Shown here in pieces: positions 7,556 through 16,577 of a stretch of DNA of 64,000 nucleotides (the first letter of the stretch is position 1; each line of letters starts with the position of its first letter). Location of the stretch: contig NZ_CP018620.1 in assembly GCF_001908275.1 (NCBI RefSeq), forward strand, positions 4,092,001 to 4,156,000, read 5' to 3'. The translations under genes and the position numbers were made by a program. The notes beneath the pieces are model-generated. The model was not told the DNA's origin, made no database searches, and saw only the letters and a program-made list of their open reading frames with translations. Source of the DNA: Paenibacillus xylanexedens. Its GTDB lineage: Bacteria > Bacillota > Bacilli > Paenibacillales > Paenibacillaceae.

Positions 7556-9850
7556 TTACAATACAGCAGCTGAAGCGTGATTGTTACGAGCGATTCTGGT
7601 TGCGTCAACCATGTTACGCAGAGAAGCTACCGTTTCTTCCTGTCCACGGGTTTTTAATCCGCAGTCCGGGTTAATCCAGAACAGCTTCGGATCAAGAACA
7701 CGCAGGGCACGTTCAATCATGCTGCTCATTTCATCTACACTCGGAACACGTGGACTATGGATGTCATATACGCCAAGACCGATACCGAGCTCATACGTAT
7801 TTTCTTCAAAACTATGAATCAGTTCACCGTGACTACGGGATGTCTCAATGGAGATAACATCCGCATCCATAGCTTCAATGGAATCAATCATGTCATGGAA
7901 TTCGCAATAGCACATATGCGTATGAATTTGAGTCGTTTCATGCACCGTGCACGTGGAGATACGGAACGCTTTGACTGCCCAAGCCAGGTAATCAGCTTGT
8001 TCATTTTCTTTCAACGGAAGCCCTTCACGAACAGCCGGCTCGTCAACCTGTATCATGCCAATGCCTGCCTGTTCAAGTGCTTCGACTTCCTGTCTCAACG
8101 CATACGCCAATTGATAGGCAATCTGCTCACGAGCAATGTCTTCGCGTACGAATGACCAGTTCATGATGGTAATCGGGCCAGTCAACATGCCTTTGACAGG
8201 ACGCTCAGTCTGCGATTGGGCATATTTCGTTTCTTCAACCGTCATTTCACCAGTAAACGCAACATCTCCGAAGATGATAGGTGGCTTCACGCAACGGGAA
8301 CCATATGATTGTACCCAGCCGAACTGTGTAAAGGCAAAACCGGCAAGTTTCTCGCCAAAGAATTCAACCATGTCGGTACGCTCAAACTCGCCATGTACCA
8401 GTACGTCAATTCCGATCTCTTCTTGAATCTTGATCCAGATATCAATCTGATCCCGGATGAAGGCAGCATACTGTTCGTTGTTCAACTCACCCTTGCGCCA
8501 CAACTGACGTGCTTTTCTGACTTCAGCAGATTGTGGGAAACTACCAATCGTTGTTGTCGGGAAGAGTGGCAATTGCCATTTGGCCTGTTGGGCTTCATGA
8601 CGCTCTGCAAAAGGACGGGATCGCTCTGGCTGTTGAACACTGATGGACGCAACGGCTTTCTGTACAGCGGTACGGTTCCGATCTTCGGATTGCTGAAGCG
8701 CCTGAAGGGTAAGCTCAGCTTCGTCTATTTTGGCGGTAATCTCTGCACTCGGTGAAGATAAGGCTGTAGTCAAAAGAACGATCTCATCCAGCTTTTCATC
8801 TGCAAATGCAAGAGCATTTTTCAGTTCAGATGTAAGTTTTGTCTCACGTTCTGTTGTAACTGGCACATGCAGCAGGCTGCAAGATGATTGCACGATGATA
8901 CGTTCAGGTGTCACGAACTCAGTCAATTCATTCAGCAAATTCAGTTTTGCTTGAAGGGAAGCTTTCCAGATCCCACGTCCATCAATAATACCTGCACCAA
9001 GCACTTTGTCTGCCGGGAAACCGGATGTCCGAATGGATTGTGTGTTACCAGAGAGTCCGTGTACAAAATCAAGTCCTACACCTTGAACTGGCAGTGCAAC
9101 AATGTCGCTGTAGTTTTCGACAGATTCAAAGTACGTTTGCAGCATGATATTCAGACCTGGAACGGCTGCGGCAAATGTTTGATATATTTTATTCAGACGC
9201 TGTACGTCTTCATCGCTTAATTTGGTTACCAGAATAGGTTCGTCGACCTGCACCCACTGAACGCCTTCGCTCGCAAGTTCCTGAAGCAATTGAGTATAGA
9301 GTGGAAGCAAGCGGTCTAACCAAGCGTCTGTCTCGGATTTATCATAGCCTTTGGAGAGCTTCAGGAAGGTTAGCGGTCCAACAATAACCGGTTTCCCTTC
9401 AATGCCGAGTTTTTCTTTTGCTTCACGATAAGCGAGAAGTGGTTTGTTCTCCGTCAGAGTTGGGGAAGCCCCGTCCAGTTCAGGTACTATGTAGTGATAG
9501 TTGGTGTTAAACCATTTTGTCATTTCACTTGCTGCGGCATCTTTCGTTCCACGGGCAATGCCATAATATACAGACAACGGAACCGAGCCACCATCATAAG
9601 CAAAACGTTTAGGAATAATGCCAAACATCACGGCCGTATCCAGGATATGATCATAATAGCTGAAGTCATTAACCGGAATGATGTCGATGCCTTTTGCTTG
9701 TTGCTTGCGCAAATGATCGATGCGGATCTCCTGCAAACGTGCGTGAAATTCTGATTCCTCCAGCTTGCCTGCCCAGAACGCTTCCAACGCTTTCTTCCAT
9801 TCCCGATCAGCACCAATACGCGGATATCCCAATACACTACTTTTTGTCAT
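7556..9850 (-). CDS. metE: Cobalamin-independent methionine synthase
   Basis: This 764-residue enzyme transfers the methyl group of 5-methyltetrahydropteroyltri-L-glutamate to homocysteine in the cytosol, the last step of methionine synthesis. It has the family's normal length and two-barrel layout. The N-terminus (SVLGYPRIGADREWKKALE) is typical. The zinc ligands are visible in the C-terminal barrel as the HTHMCYC region and NPDCGLKTR near the end. The start has a GAGGGG site nine bases upstream. A MET-box-like palindrome and a TATAAT -10 lie upstream; I saw no SAM riboswitch or T-box in the short leader. Confidence 0.97.
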   Translation of the reverse strand: MTKSSVLGYPRIGADREWKKALEAFWAGKLEESEFHARLQEIRIDHLRKQQAKGIDIIPVNDFSYYDHILDTAVMFGIIPKRFAYDGGSVPLSVYYGIARGTKDAAASEMTKWFNTNYHYIVPELDGASPTLTENKPLLAYREAKEKLGIEGKPVIVGPLTFLKLSKGYDKSETDAWLDRLLPLYTQLLQELASEGVQWVQVDEPILVTKLSDEDVQRLNKIYQTFAAAVPGLNIMLQTYFESVENYSDIVALPVQGVGLDFVHGLSGNTQSIRTSGFPADKVLGAGIIDGRGIWKASLQAKLNLLNELTEFVTPERIIVQSSCSLLHVPVTTERETKLTSELKNALAFADEKLDEIVLLTTALSSPSAEITAKIDEAELTLQALQQSEDRNRTAVQKAVASISVQQPERSRPFAERHEAQQAKWQLPLFPTTTIGSFPQSAEVRKARQLWRKGELNNEQYAAFIRDQIDIWIKIQEEIGIDVLVHGEFERTDMVEFFGEKLAGFAFTQFGWVQSYGSRCVKPPIIFGDVAFTGEMTVEETKYAQSQTERPVKGMLTGPITIMNWSFVREDIAREQIAYQLAYALRQEVEALEQAGIGMIQVDEPAVREGLPLKENEQADYLAWAVKAFRISTCTVHETTQIHTHMCYCEFHDMIDSIEAMDADVISIETSRSHGELIHSFEENTYELGIGLGVYDIHSPRVPSVDEMSSMIERALRVLDPKLFWINPDCGLKTRGQEETVASLRNMVDATRIARNNHASAAVL

Positions 9851-9923
9851 CGTTTAAAACCCCTCTGCTTTTATGTTACACAAAATTTATCACAGATCCG
9901 GAGTTATAATGTAATTCCATTAA

Positions 9924-9952
9924 ATTATACCTAGTTATAGCCTAGGGCTATA
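9924..9952 (-). promoter_or_regulatory. metE promoter with MET-box-like operator
   Basis: On the minus strand TATAAT (9924-9929) is a good -10. The region where a -35 would lie is poor and is covered by an inverted repeat, TATAGCC-TAG-GGCTATA, at 9936-9952. It resembles the MET-box TATAGTTTnAAACTATA described for LysR-type methionine regulators of lactic acid bacteria. A weak -35 overlapped by an operator fits an activator. This is a comparison from memory, not a search. Confidence 0.55.
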
Positions 9953-9966
9953 TCCAAAGGTGTATG

Positions 9967-10026
9967 CTATATAAGTTGAACTAACGAGTATTTACAGTTG
10001 CCACTCCGATGACAAAATAACCTTCC
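9967..10026. repeat. Solitary end of the 231-bp palindromic repeat
   Basis: These 60 bases match the reverse complement of the right end of the element at 11165-11395, at roughly 80% identity by eye, including GAACTAACGA, ATTTACA, CACTCCGATGACA and CCTTCC. Only one end is present, so it is a truncated or decayed copy. It lies just upstream of the metE promoter. Confidence 0.65.
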
Positions 10027-10117
10027 AACTCAGCTAAGGATAAAAAATAGATCATAATCATATTTTGTATGCTTTTGCATTCGCTCGGGATAATAGAAAG
10101 TAAAAAGGTGGATGAGT

Positions 10118-10516
10118 ATGGTAATTCAAAAACAAATTTTTCTCTCAATACTTGCAGCTATCACATTAATGTTAAATAGTGTTTTCCTATCCACAGATGT
10201 TACATATGCAGATCCTGAGAGCGTACAGGAAGAAAACTATAAGGCATTGGCACTTACGATTTTCAACCCATACATTTCCCGTGAGATTACCAGCTATTAT
10301 CAGGCAAATCATATGCCGGTCCCTAGCTACGGTCTATATGATATCCATGTATTGGAACTTAAAAGGCGCATACAAGGTGGTTATAACTTTCGAACCGTTC
10401 TGGAAGTCAGAACGTTCTACGGTCCACATAACCCGCCATATGGGAAAGAGATCATTACGTTTGAAATAGACCCCGCTAATGTTACAATGGTGAACTATGT
10501 TCATACGAATGATTGA
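10118..10516 (+). CDS. Secreted DUF3888-like small protein
   Basis: A 132-residue protein with a signal peptide (hydrophobic residues about 7-25, cleavage likely near TYADPES) and a short mature domain that resembles DUF3888 proteins of Bacillus and Paenibacillus. The domain's function is not known. I prefer ATG 10118 because the AAAGGTGG site at 10104-10111 is then six bases away; the ATG at 10112 directly abuts it. The next gene begins 16 bases downstream, so the two are probably cotranscribed. Confidence 0.65.
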   Translation: MVIQKQIFLSILAAITLMLNSVFLSTDVTYADPESVQEENYKALALTIFNPYISREITSYYQANHMPVPSYGLYDIHVLELKRRIQGGYNFRTVLEVRTFYGPHNPPYGKEIITFEIDPANVTMVNYVHTND

Positions 10517-10532
10517 AAGGAAGGCGGTACGC

Positions 10533-11156
10533 ATGAATCTGTATCATATCCAGTCCACCGTGCACGGAATCAACAGAGTAACATCATTTCTGGAAGACAA
10601 TTATATTGGTATTGCTTGGTCAAGTACAGGGGATCTGGAGCAAACGCCCCCGGAACTATGGAAGGAACTGTTGGTTCAACACTATCCCTTGGATGAAGCA
10701 GAATTGGCGAGCACACTCGCGACATTACATATGTTTGGTAACCTCATGCAGGATGGAGATTATGTATTAATTAGCGATGATGAATGGACGTATGTTGGGG
10801 ATATCGGGGATTATTATTACGACGATTCCGCTGGCACAGAAAACGACTTGATCTGTCACCGTCGCGGAGTTACATGGTTGGGTCGTATTCCTCTCGCTGA
10901 GCTGAATGACAAAGTGCAGGCACTGCAAAATGATTCAGCCATCCTTGCGAAGTTTGAGTATCCTATATCACAAGCACAGCTGGATCGAGGTCTTGCAGTC
11001 AGCATAACAGCCGAAGCAACGAACTCTCTCACAACAGGGGTAGATGAAGCCACAATTCAGACAGCTCTCCAGGTGCTGAGAGAAGCGTTACACAGTGAAG
11101 AAGAAGAGCTGCGAATTCGTGCGGCTACAGCCATTTTGCAGTATGCCAAACCATAA
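10533..11156 (+). CDS. Unknown protein with EVE/PUA-like N-terminal features
   Basis: I do not recognise this 207-residue soluble protein with certainty. The N-terminal half contains a pattern (NYIGIAWSSTGDLEQTP, MQDGDYVLISDDEWTYVGDIG, RGVTWLGRIPLAEL) reminiscent of the EVE/PUA-like domains at the front of some Mrr-type nucleases. No nuclease domain follows. The last 35 residues look like one alpha-helical HEAT-type repeat. The ATG at 10533 has AAGGCGG five bases upstream. It follows the DUF3888-like gene closely. Confidence 0.55.
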   Translation: MNLYHIQSTVHGINRVTSFLEDNYIGIAWSSTGDLEQTPPELWKELLVQHYPLDEAELASTLATLHMFGNLMQDGDYVLISDDEWTYVGDIGDYYYDDSAGTENDLICHRRGVTWLGRIPLAELNDKVQALQNDSAILAKFEYPISQAQLDRGLAVSITAEATNSLTTGVDEATIQTALQVLREALHSEEEELRIRAATAILQYAKP

Positions 11157-11164
11157 ACCCTTAA

Positions 11165-11395
11165 CTATATAAATTGAACTAAACATTTACACAAAACGGA
11201 GAGGACAGAAAGAACCTGAAGAAGCGGAGCGTTCGCCTACAAGCTTTCTGCAAGAAAGCTACATCGGAAGCATACGTTATCCCCGGATTTACCCTTTATA
11301 AAAAGAATTAAAAAAATCTGGGGATAACAGCGATCGGAAGGTTGTTCTGTCATCGGAGTGTCCAGTGTAAATATTCGTTAGTTCATTTTAACTAG
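11165..11395. repeat. 231-bp MITE-like palindromic repeat
   Basis: The ends are imperfect inverted repeats of about 28 bp sharing TGAACTAA and TTTACAC. A strong internal hairpin pairs GTTATCCCC near 11276 with GGGGATAAC near 11321. No gene is encoded. A second, partial copy lies at 9967-10026. Size, terminal inverted repeats and internal structure fit a non-autonomous mobile element or a structured intergenic repeat. Its right end contains the final codons of the neighbouring minus-strand gene. Confidence 0.7.
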
Positions 11396-12043
11396 CCCTG
11401 AGATCTGTTCATTTACATTCCCCTGGCTTAGTCCACCGTGGTAACAAATCACAGATGTAATGTCGAGTTCAATATACTTCTTTAAGGAGCAACGAGCCGT
11501 TTCGATATCCAGTGTAGTTGGCTCATGAATGCCTCCAAGCATGCCGTCTACACTGTACATTGAATCTCCGGCGATGAGCGTCTTGCTGTCCATCAAATAT
11601 AGACTGATATGACCTGGCGTATGACCAGGTGTATGAATAACACGAATTCCGCCGCAAAACGGCAGTACCTGACCATCAATTAGAGTTTCATCTACTTTGC
11701 CCATTGGAGGATGCTCAAGGTGACCGTCTTTGAGTAGAGGGAGCTGTCCCTCAATATACGGTTTATCCAGCTCATGTGCATATATCTTGACTTGTGAGCC
11801 ACACTCCTGCAAAATCTCGGGAAGACACCCGATATGGTCCACATCCTGATGCGTCAAAATCACTGTTTTAAGTCGGTTGATCGGCACGCCAACCTTTTCG
11901 AGTTCGATAAGTAAATCGTCATATTGTCCAGGGAATCCTGTATCAATTAACACAACCATTTCTTCATCCCATATCAGAACAGGGTGAATTATATTCCCCT
12001 CAAAATCAAGCTGAAGCATCGCTATTCCCTTTGAAATTTCCAT
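11378..12043 (-). CDS. Metallo-beta-lactamase-fold hydrolase
   Basis: A 221-residue cytosolic MBL-fold hydrolase. The metal motif is H65-x-D67-x-D69-H70 (THQDVDH), a known variant of HxHxDH, followed by HTPGHTPGH and AGDSMY, giving a dinuclear metal site. The substrate cannot be read from the sequence; glyoxalase II-like and lactonase proteins share this core. I chose ATG 12043 because GGAGGT lies eight bases upstream; an upstream in-frame ATG at 12079 has no such site. The last residues (VKMN) and the stop are encoded by the terminal repeat at 11378-11395, so the original C-terminus may have been replaced. Confidence 0.85.
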   Translation of the reverse strand: MEISKGIAMLQLDFEGNIIHPVLIWDEEMVVLIDTGFPGQYDDLLIELEKVGVPINRLKTVILTHQDVDHIGCLPEILQECGSQVKIYAHELDKPYIEGQLPLLKDGHLEHPPMGKVDETLIDGQVLPFCGGIRVIHTPGHTPGHISLYLMDSKTLIAGDSMYSVDGMLGGIHEPTTLDIETARCSLKKYIELDITSVICYHGGLSQGNVNEQISGLVKMN

Positions 12044-12261
12044 AATATCAGACCTCCAAGAATTTAAATTCATATACATCGTTGATCTTTATATTTCTTA
12101 TGTAAACGAATAAAGACGGCAATAAGATACGTTCTTGTATTTATAGGGTGTACTTATAGAAATATTCAATGAATGAGGGAATTGACGCTTGATGTTGGGA
12201 ATGATAATTTAGATATATCATTAAAACCAATAAGTCCAATAAGATAAAGGGGGTATGTGGG

Positions 12262-12732
12262 ATGACACATATCGTGCATGCAGCAGCTGAAGATATTCGG
12301 AGCGAGGATTCGCTGCTATTGATCAAGGAACTGAGTGAAGAACTCGGTTTGTTATATGGCGGTGATGGAACGGCGGGATTTCAACTGTCAGACGTTGAAG
12401 TGCCACGTGCGGCTTTTATCGTTGCCAGGATCGACGGGTATCCGGTCGGTTGCGGAGCACTTAGACCCCTTGATGATACATCTGTAGAAGTTAAACGCAT
12501 GTATACACGCAGTGGTTACCGCCGTAAAGGGATTGCCCAGGCGATATTGGCCGAGGCAGAGCGTCTTGCGAACGAACTTGGTTATACCAATCTGAAACTG
12601 CAAACAGGTCCCTTGCAACCAGAAGCTGCAGCGCTGTATGAGCGTGTAGGGTATTATCGGATTCCTGTTTTCAGTGGAAATTGGGACAGAGTGTTGGCCT
12701 ACCAGAAAGATCTGGTACACGAAAAAGTATAA
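12262..12732 (+). CDS. GNAT family N-acetyltransferase
   Basis: A 156-residue acetyltransferase that would move an acetyl group from acetyl-CoA to an unidentified amine in the cytosol. The fold is shown by the beta-4/alpha-3 acetyl-CoA loop RSGYRRKGIAQAILAEAE (about residues 79-96), and by ALYERVGYYRIPVFSG near the end. AAGGGGG lies eight to nine bases upstream of the ATG. The gene is monocistronic, ending in a good terminator. Confidence 0.9.
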   Translation: MTHIVHAAAEDIRSEDSLLLIKELSEELGLLYGGDGTAGFQLSDVEVPRAAFIVARIDGYPVGCGALRPLDDTSVEVKRMYTRSGYRRKGIAQAILAEAERLANELGYTNLKLQTGPLQPEAAALYERVGYYRIPVFSGNWDRVLAYQKDLVHEKV

Positions 12733-12790
12733 TTATACGCATCACAGCTTTTATTTGCTGAACGGACAGAGGAACACAAGATAAAAGTAA

Positions 12791-12815
12791 AAAAGTCGCC
12801 GATTGGCGACTTTTT
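12791..12815. terminator. Intrinsic terminator between acetyltransferase and HxlR gene
   Basis: AAAAGTCGCC and GGCGACTTTT form a 10-bp stem with a four-base loop and a T-run. It can serve both convergent genes. Confidence 0.9.
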
Positions 12816-12883
12816 GCATTTTAACATACTCCATATACTCCATATACTCCAATTATCTCATCTGAAAATACAGACAAAAGTGT

Positions 12884-13252
12884 TCAATCCGTTGCGCTAG
12901 TATTGATCGAAGGTTCCTGATGTTGGACACCCCATTCGCATAGTCCTTCCAAAACGGGCAATAACGTTTCAGCTTTGGCTGTCAGACGGTACTCGACTTT
13001 AGGAGGGACTTGGGGATATTCTTTCCGTTCCACCATACCATCTGCTTCCAATTCTTTGAGCTGTGAACTCAGCGTTTTATACGTGATAGCGCCGATCTGT
13101 CTTTTAAGTTCATTGAAGCGGACAGGCTGGTTATCAGCCAGAAGATACATAATCACCATTTTCCATTTGCCACCAATGACAGACAACGTATATCCAAAAG
13201 GGGTATCTTGAATATTTTTAACTTTACCGTGGTATTCAGCCATACTCATCAT
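12884..13252 (-). CDS. HxlR family transcriptional regulator
   Basis: A 122-residue winged-helix regulator. The HxlR core is clear: SVIGGKWKMVIMYLL, RFNELKRQIGAITYKTLSSQLKELEADGMV and the wing YPQVPPKVEYRLT. Unlike redox-sensing members such as YodB or HypR, it has only one cysteine, near the C-terminus and not at the usual N-terminal position. It is divergent from the arginase-fold gene, which it probably controls from the 102-base shared region. Confidence 0.9.
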   Translation of the reverse strand: MMSMAEYHGKVKNIQDTPFGYTLSVIGGKWKMVIMYLLADNQPVRFNELKRQIGAITYKTLSSQLKELEADGMVERKEYPQVPPKVEYRLTAKAETLLPVLEGLCEWGVQHQEPSINTSATD

Positions 13253-13270
13253 TTACACTATCCTTCCGGG

Positions 13271-13297
13271 TAGTACCTATCATAAAAGACCGTACTA
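13271..13297. promoter_or_regulatory. Candidate HxlR half-sites
   Basis: TAGTAC at 13271-13276 and GTACTA at 13292-13297 form an inverted pair between the divergent HxlR and arginase-fold genes. The position fits an operator; binding is inferred. Confidence 0.4.
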
Positions 13298-13354
13298 TTT
13301 ATTTGTTTGGGCTCAGTTTATACTAACCTTACTTTGAAGTAAAGGGGATTTACG

Positions 13355-14212
13355 ATGACTCAAAAAACAATACGTCTGCTTATGCCACAATGGCAAGGTG
13401 GAGATAATCCTAACTACTCTTTTGGAGCGGAGTTGCTTGCATGGCTCGCACCTGACAATGATCAACCTCTCATTCATGTTCCTGTTGAGGCTTATGATGG
13501 AACATCTCTGGTAAGCGAGAAAGGGATAAAAGGCAGAGCACAGTTACTTCAGCAATTGCAGGCTGCCCAGCATATTATTCAAGCTCACCAGCCCGATCGC
13601 ATTGTCATGTTTGGCGGTGACTGTTTGGTTGAACAAGCCCCGTTTGCTTATTTAAATGAACGATATGGCGGAGAACTTGGTTTGATATGGATTGATGCAC
13701 ATGGTGATCTGGTTAGATACGAGGGCTATGACAACGGTCATACTTTACCGCTTGGGAACCTTCTTGGGGAAGGCGATCCGGAGTTTGCTAAACATGTGAG
13801 TGTCCCCTTGAAGCCTGAACATGTCTTCATGGCCGGGTTGACAACCGCCACGGAACAGGAAACCGAAGTGATTCAAAGATTAGGTATCCGAACGGCTGGA
13901 ACTGAAGAATTAACCCATGGCATGGATTCGATTAAGAAGTGGATTAAAGAGACTGGTATCAAACATCTGGCAATTCATCTTGATCTGGATGTGCTTGATC
14001 CCAACATGTTCCGTTCATTGTTATTCGCCAAACCAGGGGAACCTTATGTGTTTTCACCAGCGGGAACCATGCAAATACCTCACTTGCTTCATCTAATCAA
14101 AGAACTGTCTGAAGAAACAGATGTAGTTGGATTAGGGATAACTGAGCATATGCCGTGGGATGCCATTAACTTGAAGAATTTGCTTGGAGAAATACCTATC
14201 CTGAACCAGTGA
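13355..14212 (+). CDS. Arginase/agmatinase-fold protein with altered metal site
   Basis: A 285-residue ureohydrolase-fold protein. Three metal motifs are in order: GGDC (ending C90), DAHGD (114-118) and D210-L-D212-V-L-D215-P. In arginases and agmatinases the first motif is GGDH; here Cys replaces the metal-binding His. The substrate-binding loop also lacks the usual arginase NPHT-like signature. The enzyme may bind its metals differently or act on another guanidino or amide compound. AAGGGG lies upstream of the ATG. It is divergent from an HxlR regulator. Confidence 0.8.
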   Translation: MTQKTIRLLMPQWQGGDNPNYSFGAELLAWLAPDNDQPLIHVPVEAYDGTSLVSEKGIKGRAQLLQQLQAAQHIIQAHQPDRIVMFGGDCLVEQAPFAYLNERYGGELGLIWIDAHGDLVRYEGYDNGHTLPLGNLLGEGDPEFAKHVSVPLKPEHVFMAGLTTATEQETEVIQRLGIRTAGTEELTHGMDSIKKWIKETGIKHLAIHLDLDVLDPNMFRSLLFAKPGEPYVFSPAGTMQIPHLLHLIKELSEETDVVGLGITEHMPWDAINLKNLLGEIPILNQ

Positions 14213-14356
14213 TATAGGTAATAAGTCGCCAGAATAAATCAGAATACTGATATAAGGAGTCAAAATATAGGAAGATTACAGATAAAAATATCAATATTAT
14301 TATATGGGTGGTTCGACGAGAATCAGAAATTAAACAAACTGAGGAGAGACACCCAG

Positions 14357-15535
14357 ATGGTCACGTTATTGTTAATCATTATTTATCTCGCATTTATAGG
14401 GCTGGGATTACCGGATGCTTTACTTGGCAGTGCCTGGTCCGTTATGAAAAACGATATACATGCGACAACAGAAATGGCGGGTTACATATCGCTATTCATT
14501 TCATTTAGTACAGTAGTGTCCAGTCTGTCCGCCAGCCGATTGTTACACCGATTCGGAACGGGTAAAGTCACATTATTTAGTATCCTCTCAACAACGATCG
14601 CACTGTTGGGGTTCTCATTCTCTGAGAATTTTGTGTTTTTACTAATTCTGGCGATCCCTCTCGGCTTAGGTGCAGGTTCGGTGGATGCGGCACTAAGTAA
14701 TTATGTAGCATTGCATTTCAAGGCCAAGCATATGAACTGGTTGCATTGTTTCTGGGGAATTGGCGCAGTGACAGGCCCACTCGTTATGGCATATTGGCTG
14801 AATCAAGCAAACAACTGGCGTGCAGGATACGTTACTGTGGGGTTGATTTTGCTTGGGATCGTGGTAGTCTTATTATCAACTTTGTCTCTATGGAAGATTT
14901 TTGAGAAGGGAAGAGTAGAGGGTTCAGGCGATGAGAAGAAACGCGTAAGCAACCGTGAGGCCATACGTATCCCTGGCGTGAAAATGTCGATGCTTGCGAT
15001 GCTCTGTTACAATGGTTCCGAAACTGCTGCCGGTCTGTGGATGGCTTCTTTCTTCATTGTTAGCAAAGGAGTTTCTCCAGGCACTGCCGCAGCACTATCC
15101 TCTCTATTTTTCATTGGCATTATCTTGGGACGTGTAATCTCAGGCTTTCTTTCGACTCATATATCCAGCAAAAATCTCATCAGATATGGTGGAATCGTTG
15201 GATGCTTCGGATTAGTTATCCTGGTTATGCCGATTCCTTACTGGGTTGCCGCAGGGGCTTTATTTATCGTGGGAATGGGCGGAGCACCGATCTATCCGAG
15301 TATTGTTCATGCGACACCGGAACGTTTCGGTGAGAAGGCATCCCCAAGTGTAATTGGACTTGAAATGGCCAGTGCCTATACAGGTTCAACACTCCTCCCG
15401 TTAGGTATGGGACTCCTAGCCAGCCAATGGGGAATGTCAATGGTACCCCTGATCCTGCTGATTCTGTTCAGTGTCATGTTCGCGGCTACAGAGCTGGTTA
15501 ACAAAAGCAACAAGGCTACACGTCTGACCGTCTAG
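14357..15535 (+). CDS. Major facilitator superfamily transporter
   Basis: This 392-residue membrane protein has about twelve transmembrane segments, with a polar loop near residues 180-205 that separates two halves. Features include LGLPDALLGSAWSVMK in the first segment and LGLGAGSVDAALSNYVALHFKAKHMNWLHCFWGIGA in segments 4-5. These resemble sugar- or drug-type MFS proteins related to FucP-like carriers; the substrate is unknown. GAGGAGAG lies eight bases before the ATG. The arginase-fold gene ends 144 bases upstream, so cotranscription is possible but not shown. Confidence 0.85.
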   Translation: MVTLLLIIIYLAFIGLGLPDALLGSAWSVMKNDIHATTEMAGYISLFISFSTVVSSLSASRLLHRFGTGKVTLFSILSTTIALLGFSFSENFVFLLILAIPLGLGAGSVDAALSNYVALHFKAKHMNWLHCFWGIGAVTGPLVMAYWLNQANNWRAGYVTVGLILLGIVVVLLSTLSLWKIFEKGRVEGSGDEKKRVSNREAIRIPGVKMSMLAMLCYNGSETAAGLWMASFFIVSKGVSPGTAAALSSLFFIGIILGRVISGFLSTHISSKNLIRYGGIVGCFGLVILVMPIPYWVAAGALFIVGMGGAPIYPSIVHATPERFGEKASPSVIGLEMASAYTGSTLLPLGMGLLASQWGMSMVPLILLILFSVMFAATELVNKSNKATRLTV

Positions 15536-15574
15536 CTCTTGCTATAGGTCATTAAGGTTCTGCCACTATACAAC

Positions 15575-15605
15575 AAAGGAACAACCATCGCTGGTTGTTC
15601 CTTTT
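15575..15605. terminator. Bidirectional terminator between MFS gene and uppP
   Basis: AAAGGAACAACCA pairs perfectly with its complement at 15592-15604 around a four-base loop, with a short T-run. Confidence 0.9.
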
Positions 15606-15622
15606 GGTGTGTGGGCTATTTT

Positions 15623-16435
15623 TTATAAGAAGATCAGTAACAATGTACCTGCGGCAAAACAATAATACGAAAAGTATTTCAGGTTGCCTTTGGCCATAAT
15701 GCCCATAAACCATCTCATGGAGAAATAGGTGACGAAGAGCGTCGTGATGAATGCGATCAGATAAGGGATAGCGAGTTGTGATCGATTCGGATCATTGGCA
15801 ATGTCGGATACACCCATAATGAGTCCACCAATACTTATGGGAATGTACAGCATAAAGGAGAACTTCAGAGCTGTTTCCTGTTTCATGCCAACAGCGATGG
15901 ACGCAATTACAGTTGCCCCTGAGCGGCTAATGCCCGGAATAAGAGCGACCGCCTGAGCCAGACCTACCAACAATGCATCTTTCGTAGACAGATCACCGTC
16001 TTGCTTGCGACCACGAAGATTACGAATAAGCCACAAGGCAACTCCGGTGATTAATAGCGCGATGGAAACGGTATATACGGACGAGAAAATTTCTTCAATT
16101 CGGTCCTTGAACAGGACTGCAACGACAGCAGCAGGGATCGTACCAATAATTATGTATAAGCAAAACATGAAGTCTGCTCGATATTCTTCTTTACGAGTAC
16201 GCAGGTAACCTAATGCACCAATAATCAACTTTTTGATATCTTCCCGGAAAATAAAAATAATAGCGATAAGTGATGCTGTGTTTGTTAAAATCTCAAATGA
16301 CAATCCATTCTGCTTGATGCCCATGAGTTTCTGAGCGATGATCAGATGACCGCTTGAGGAGACGGGAATCGGCTCCGTCGCACCTTGAATAATACCTAAA
16401 AACAAATACTTTAACCACAATATAATATCTTCCAT
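15623..16435 (-). CDS. uppP: Undecaprenyl-diphosphatase (bacitracin resistance)
   Basis: A 270-residue integral membrane phosphatase that recycles undecaprenyl pyrophosphate to the monophosphate carrier needed for cell-wall synthesis. Two catalytic motifs are present: E-x3-PVSSSGH (about residues 21-30, here [13 protein letters not shown]) and PGISRSG (about 167-173). The length and roughly eight membrane segments are normal. AAGGAGG lies five bases upstream of the ATG. It stands alone. Extra copies of uppP are common and can raise bacitracin tolerance. Confidence 0.95.
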   Translation of the reverse strand: MEDIILWLKYLFLGIIQGATEPIPVSSSGHLIIAQKLMGIKQNGLSFEILTNTASLIAIIFIFREDIKKLIIGALGYLRTRKEEYRADFMFCLYIIIGTIPAAVVAVLFKDRIEEIFSSVYTVSIALLITGVALWLIRNLRGRKQDGDLSTKDALLVGLAQAVALIPGISRSGATVIASIAVGMKQETALKFSFMLYIPISIGGLIMGVSDIANDPNRSQLAIPYLIAFITTLFVTYFSMRWFMGIMAKGNLKYFSYYCFAAGTLLLIFL

Positions 16436-16577
16436 GTTGTCCTCCTTGAATACGTTTCATTGGCTTTCCAATGATCTCTCTTTTTAATAAAAGTGACTTG
16501 TCTACTCTATTGATGATAGCTGTTTAACTTGGTGACTTGCAAGTTAGAGTTCATATAGGGGGTGAAATAAACATAGC

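Noticed and set aside
7581..9220. Several plus-strand frames inside metE
   Set aside because: All lie antisense to metE, and their translations look random.
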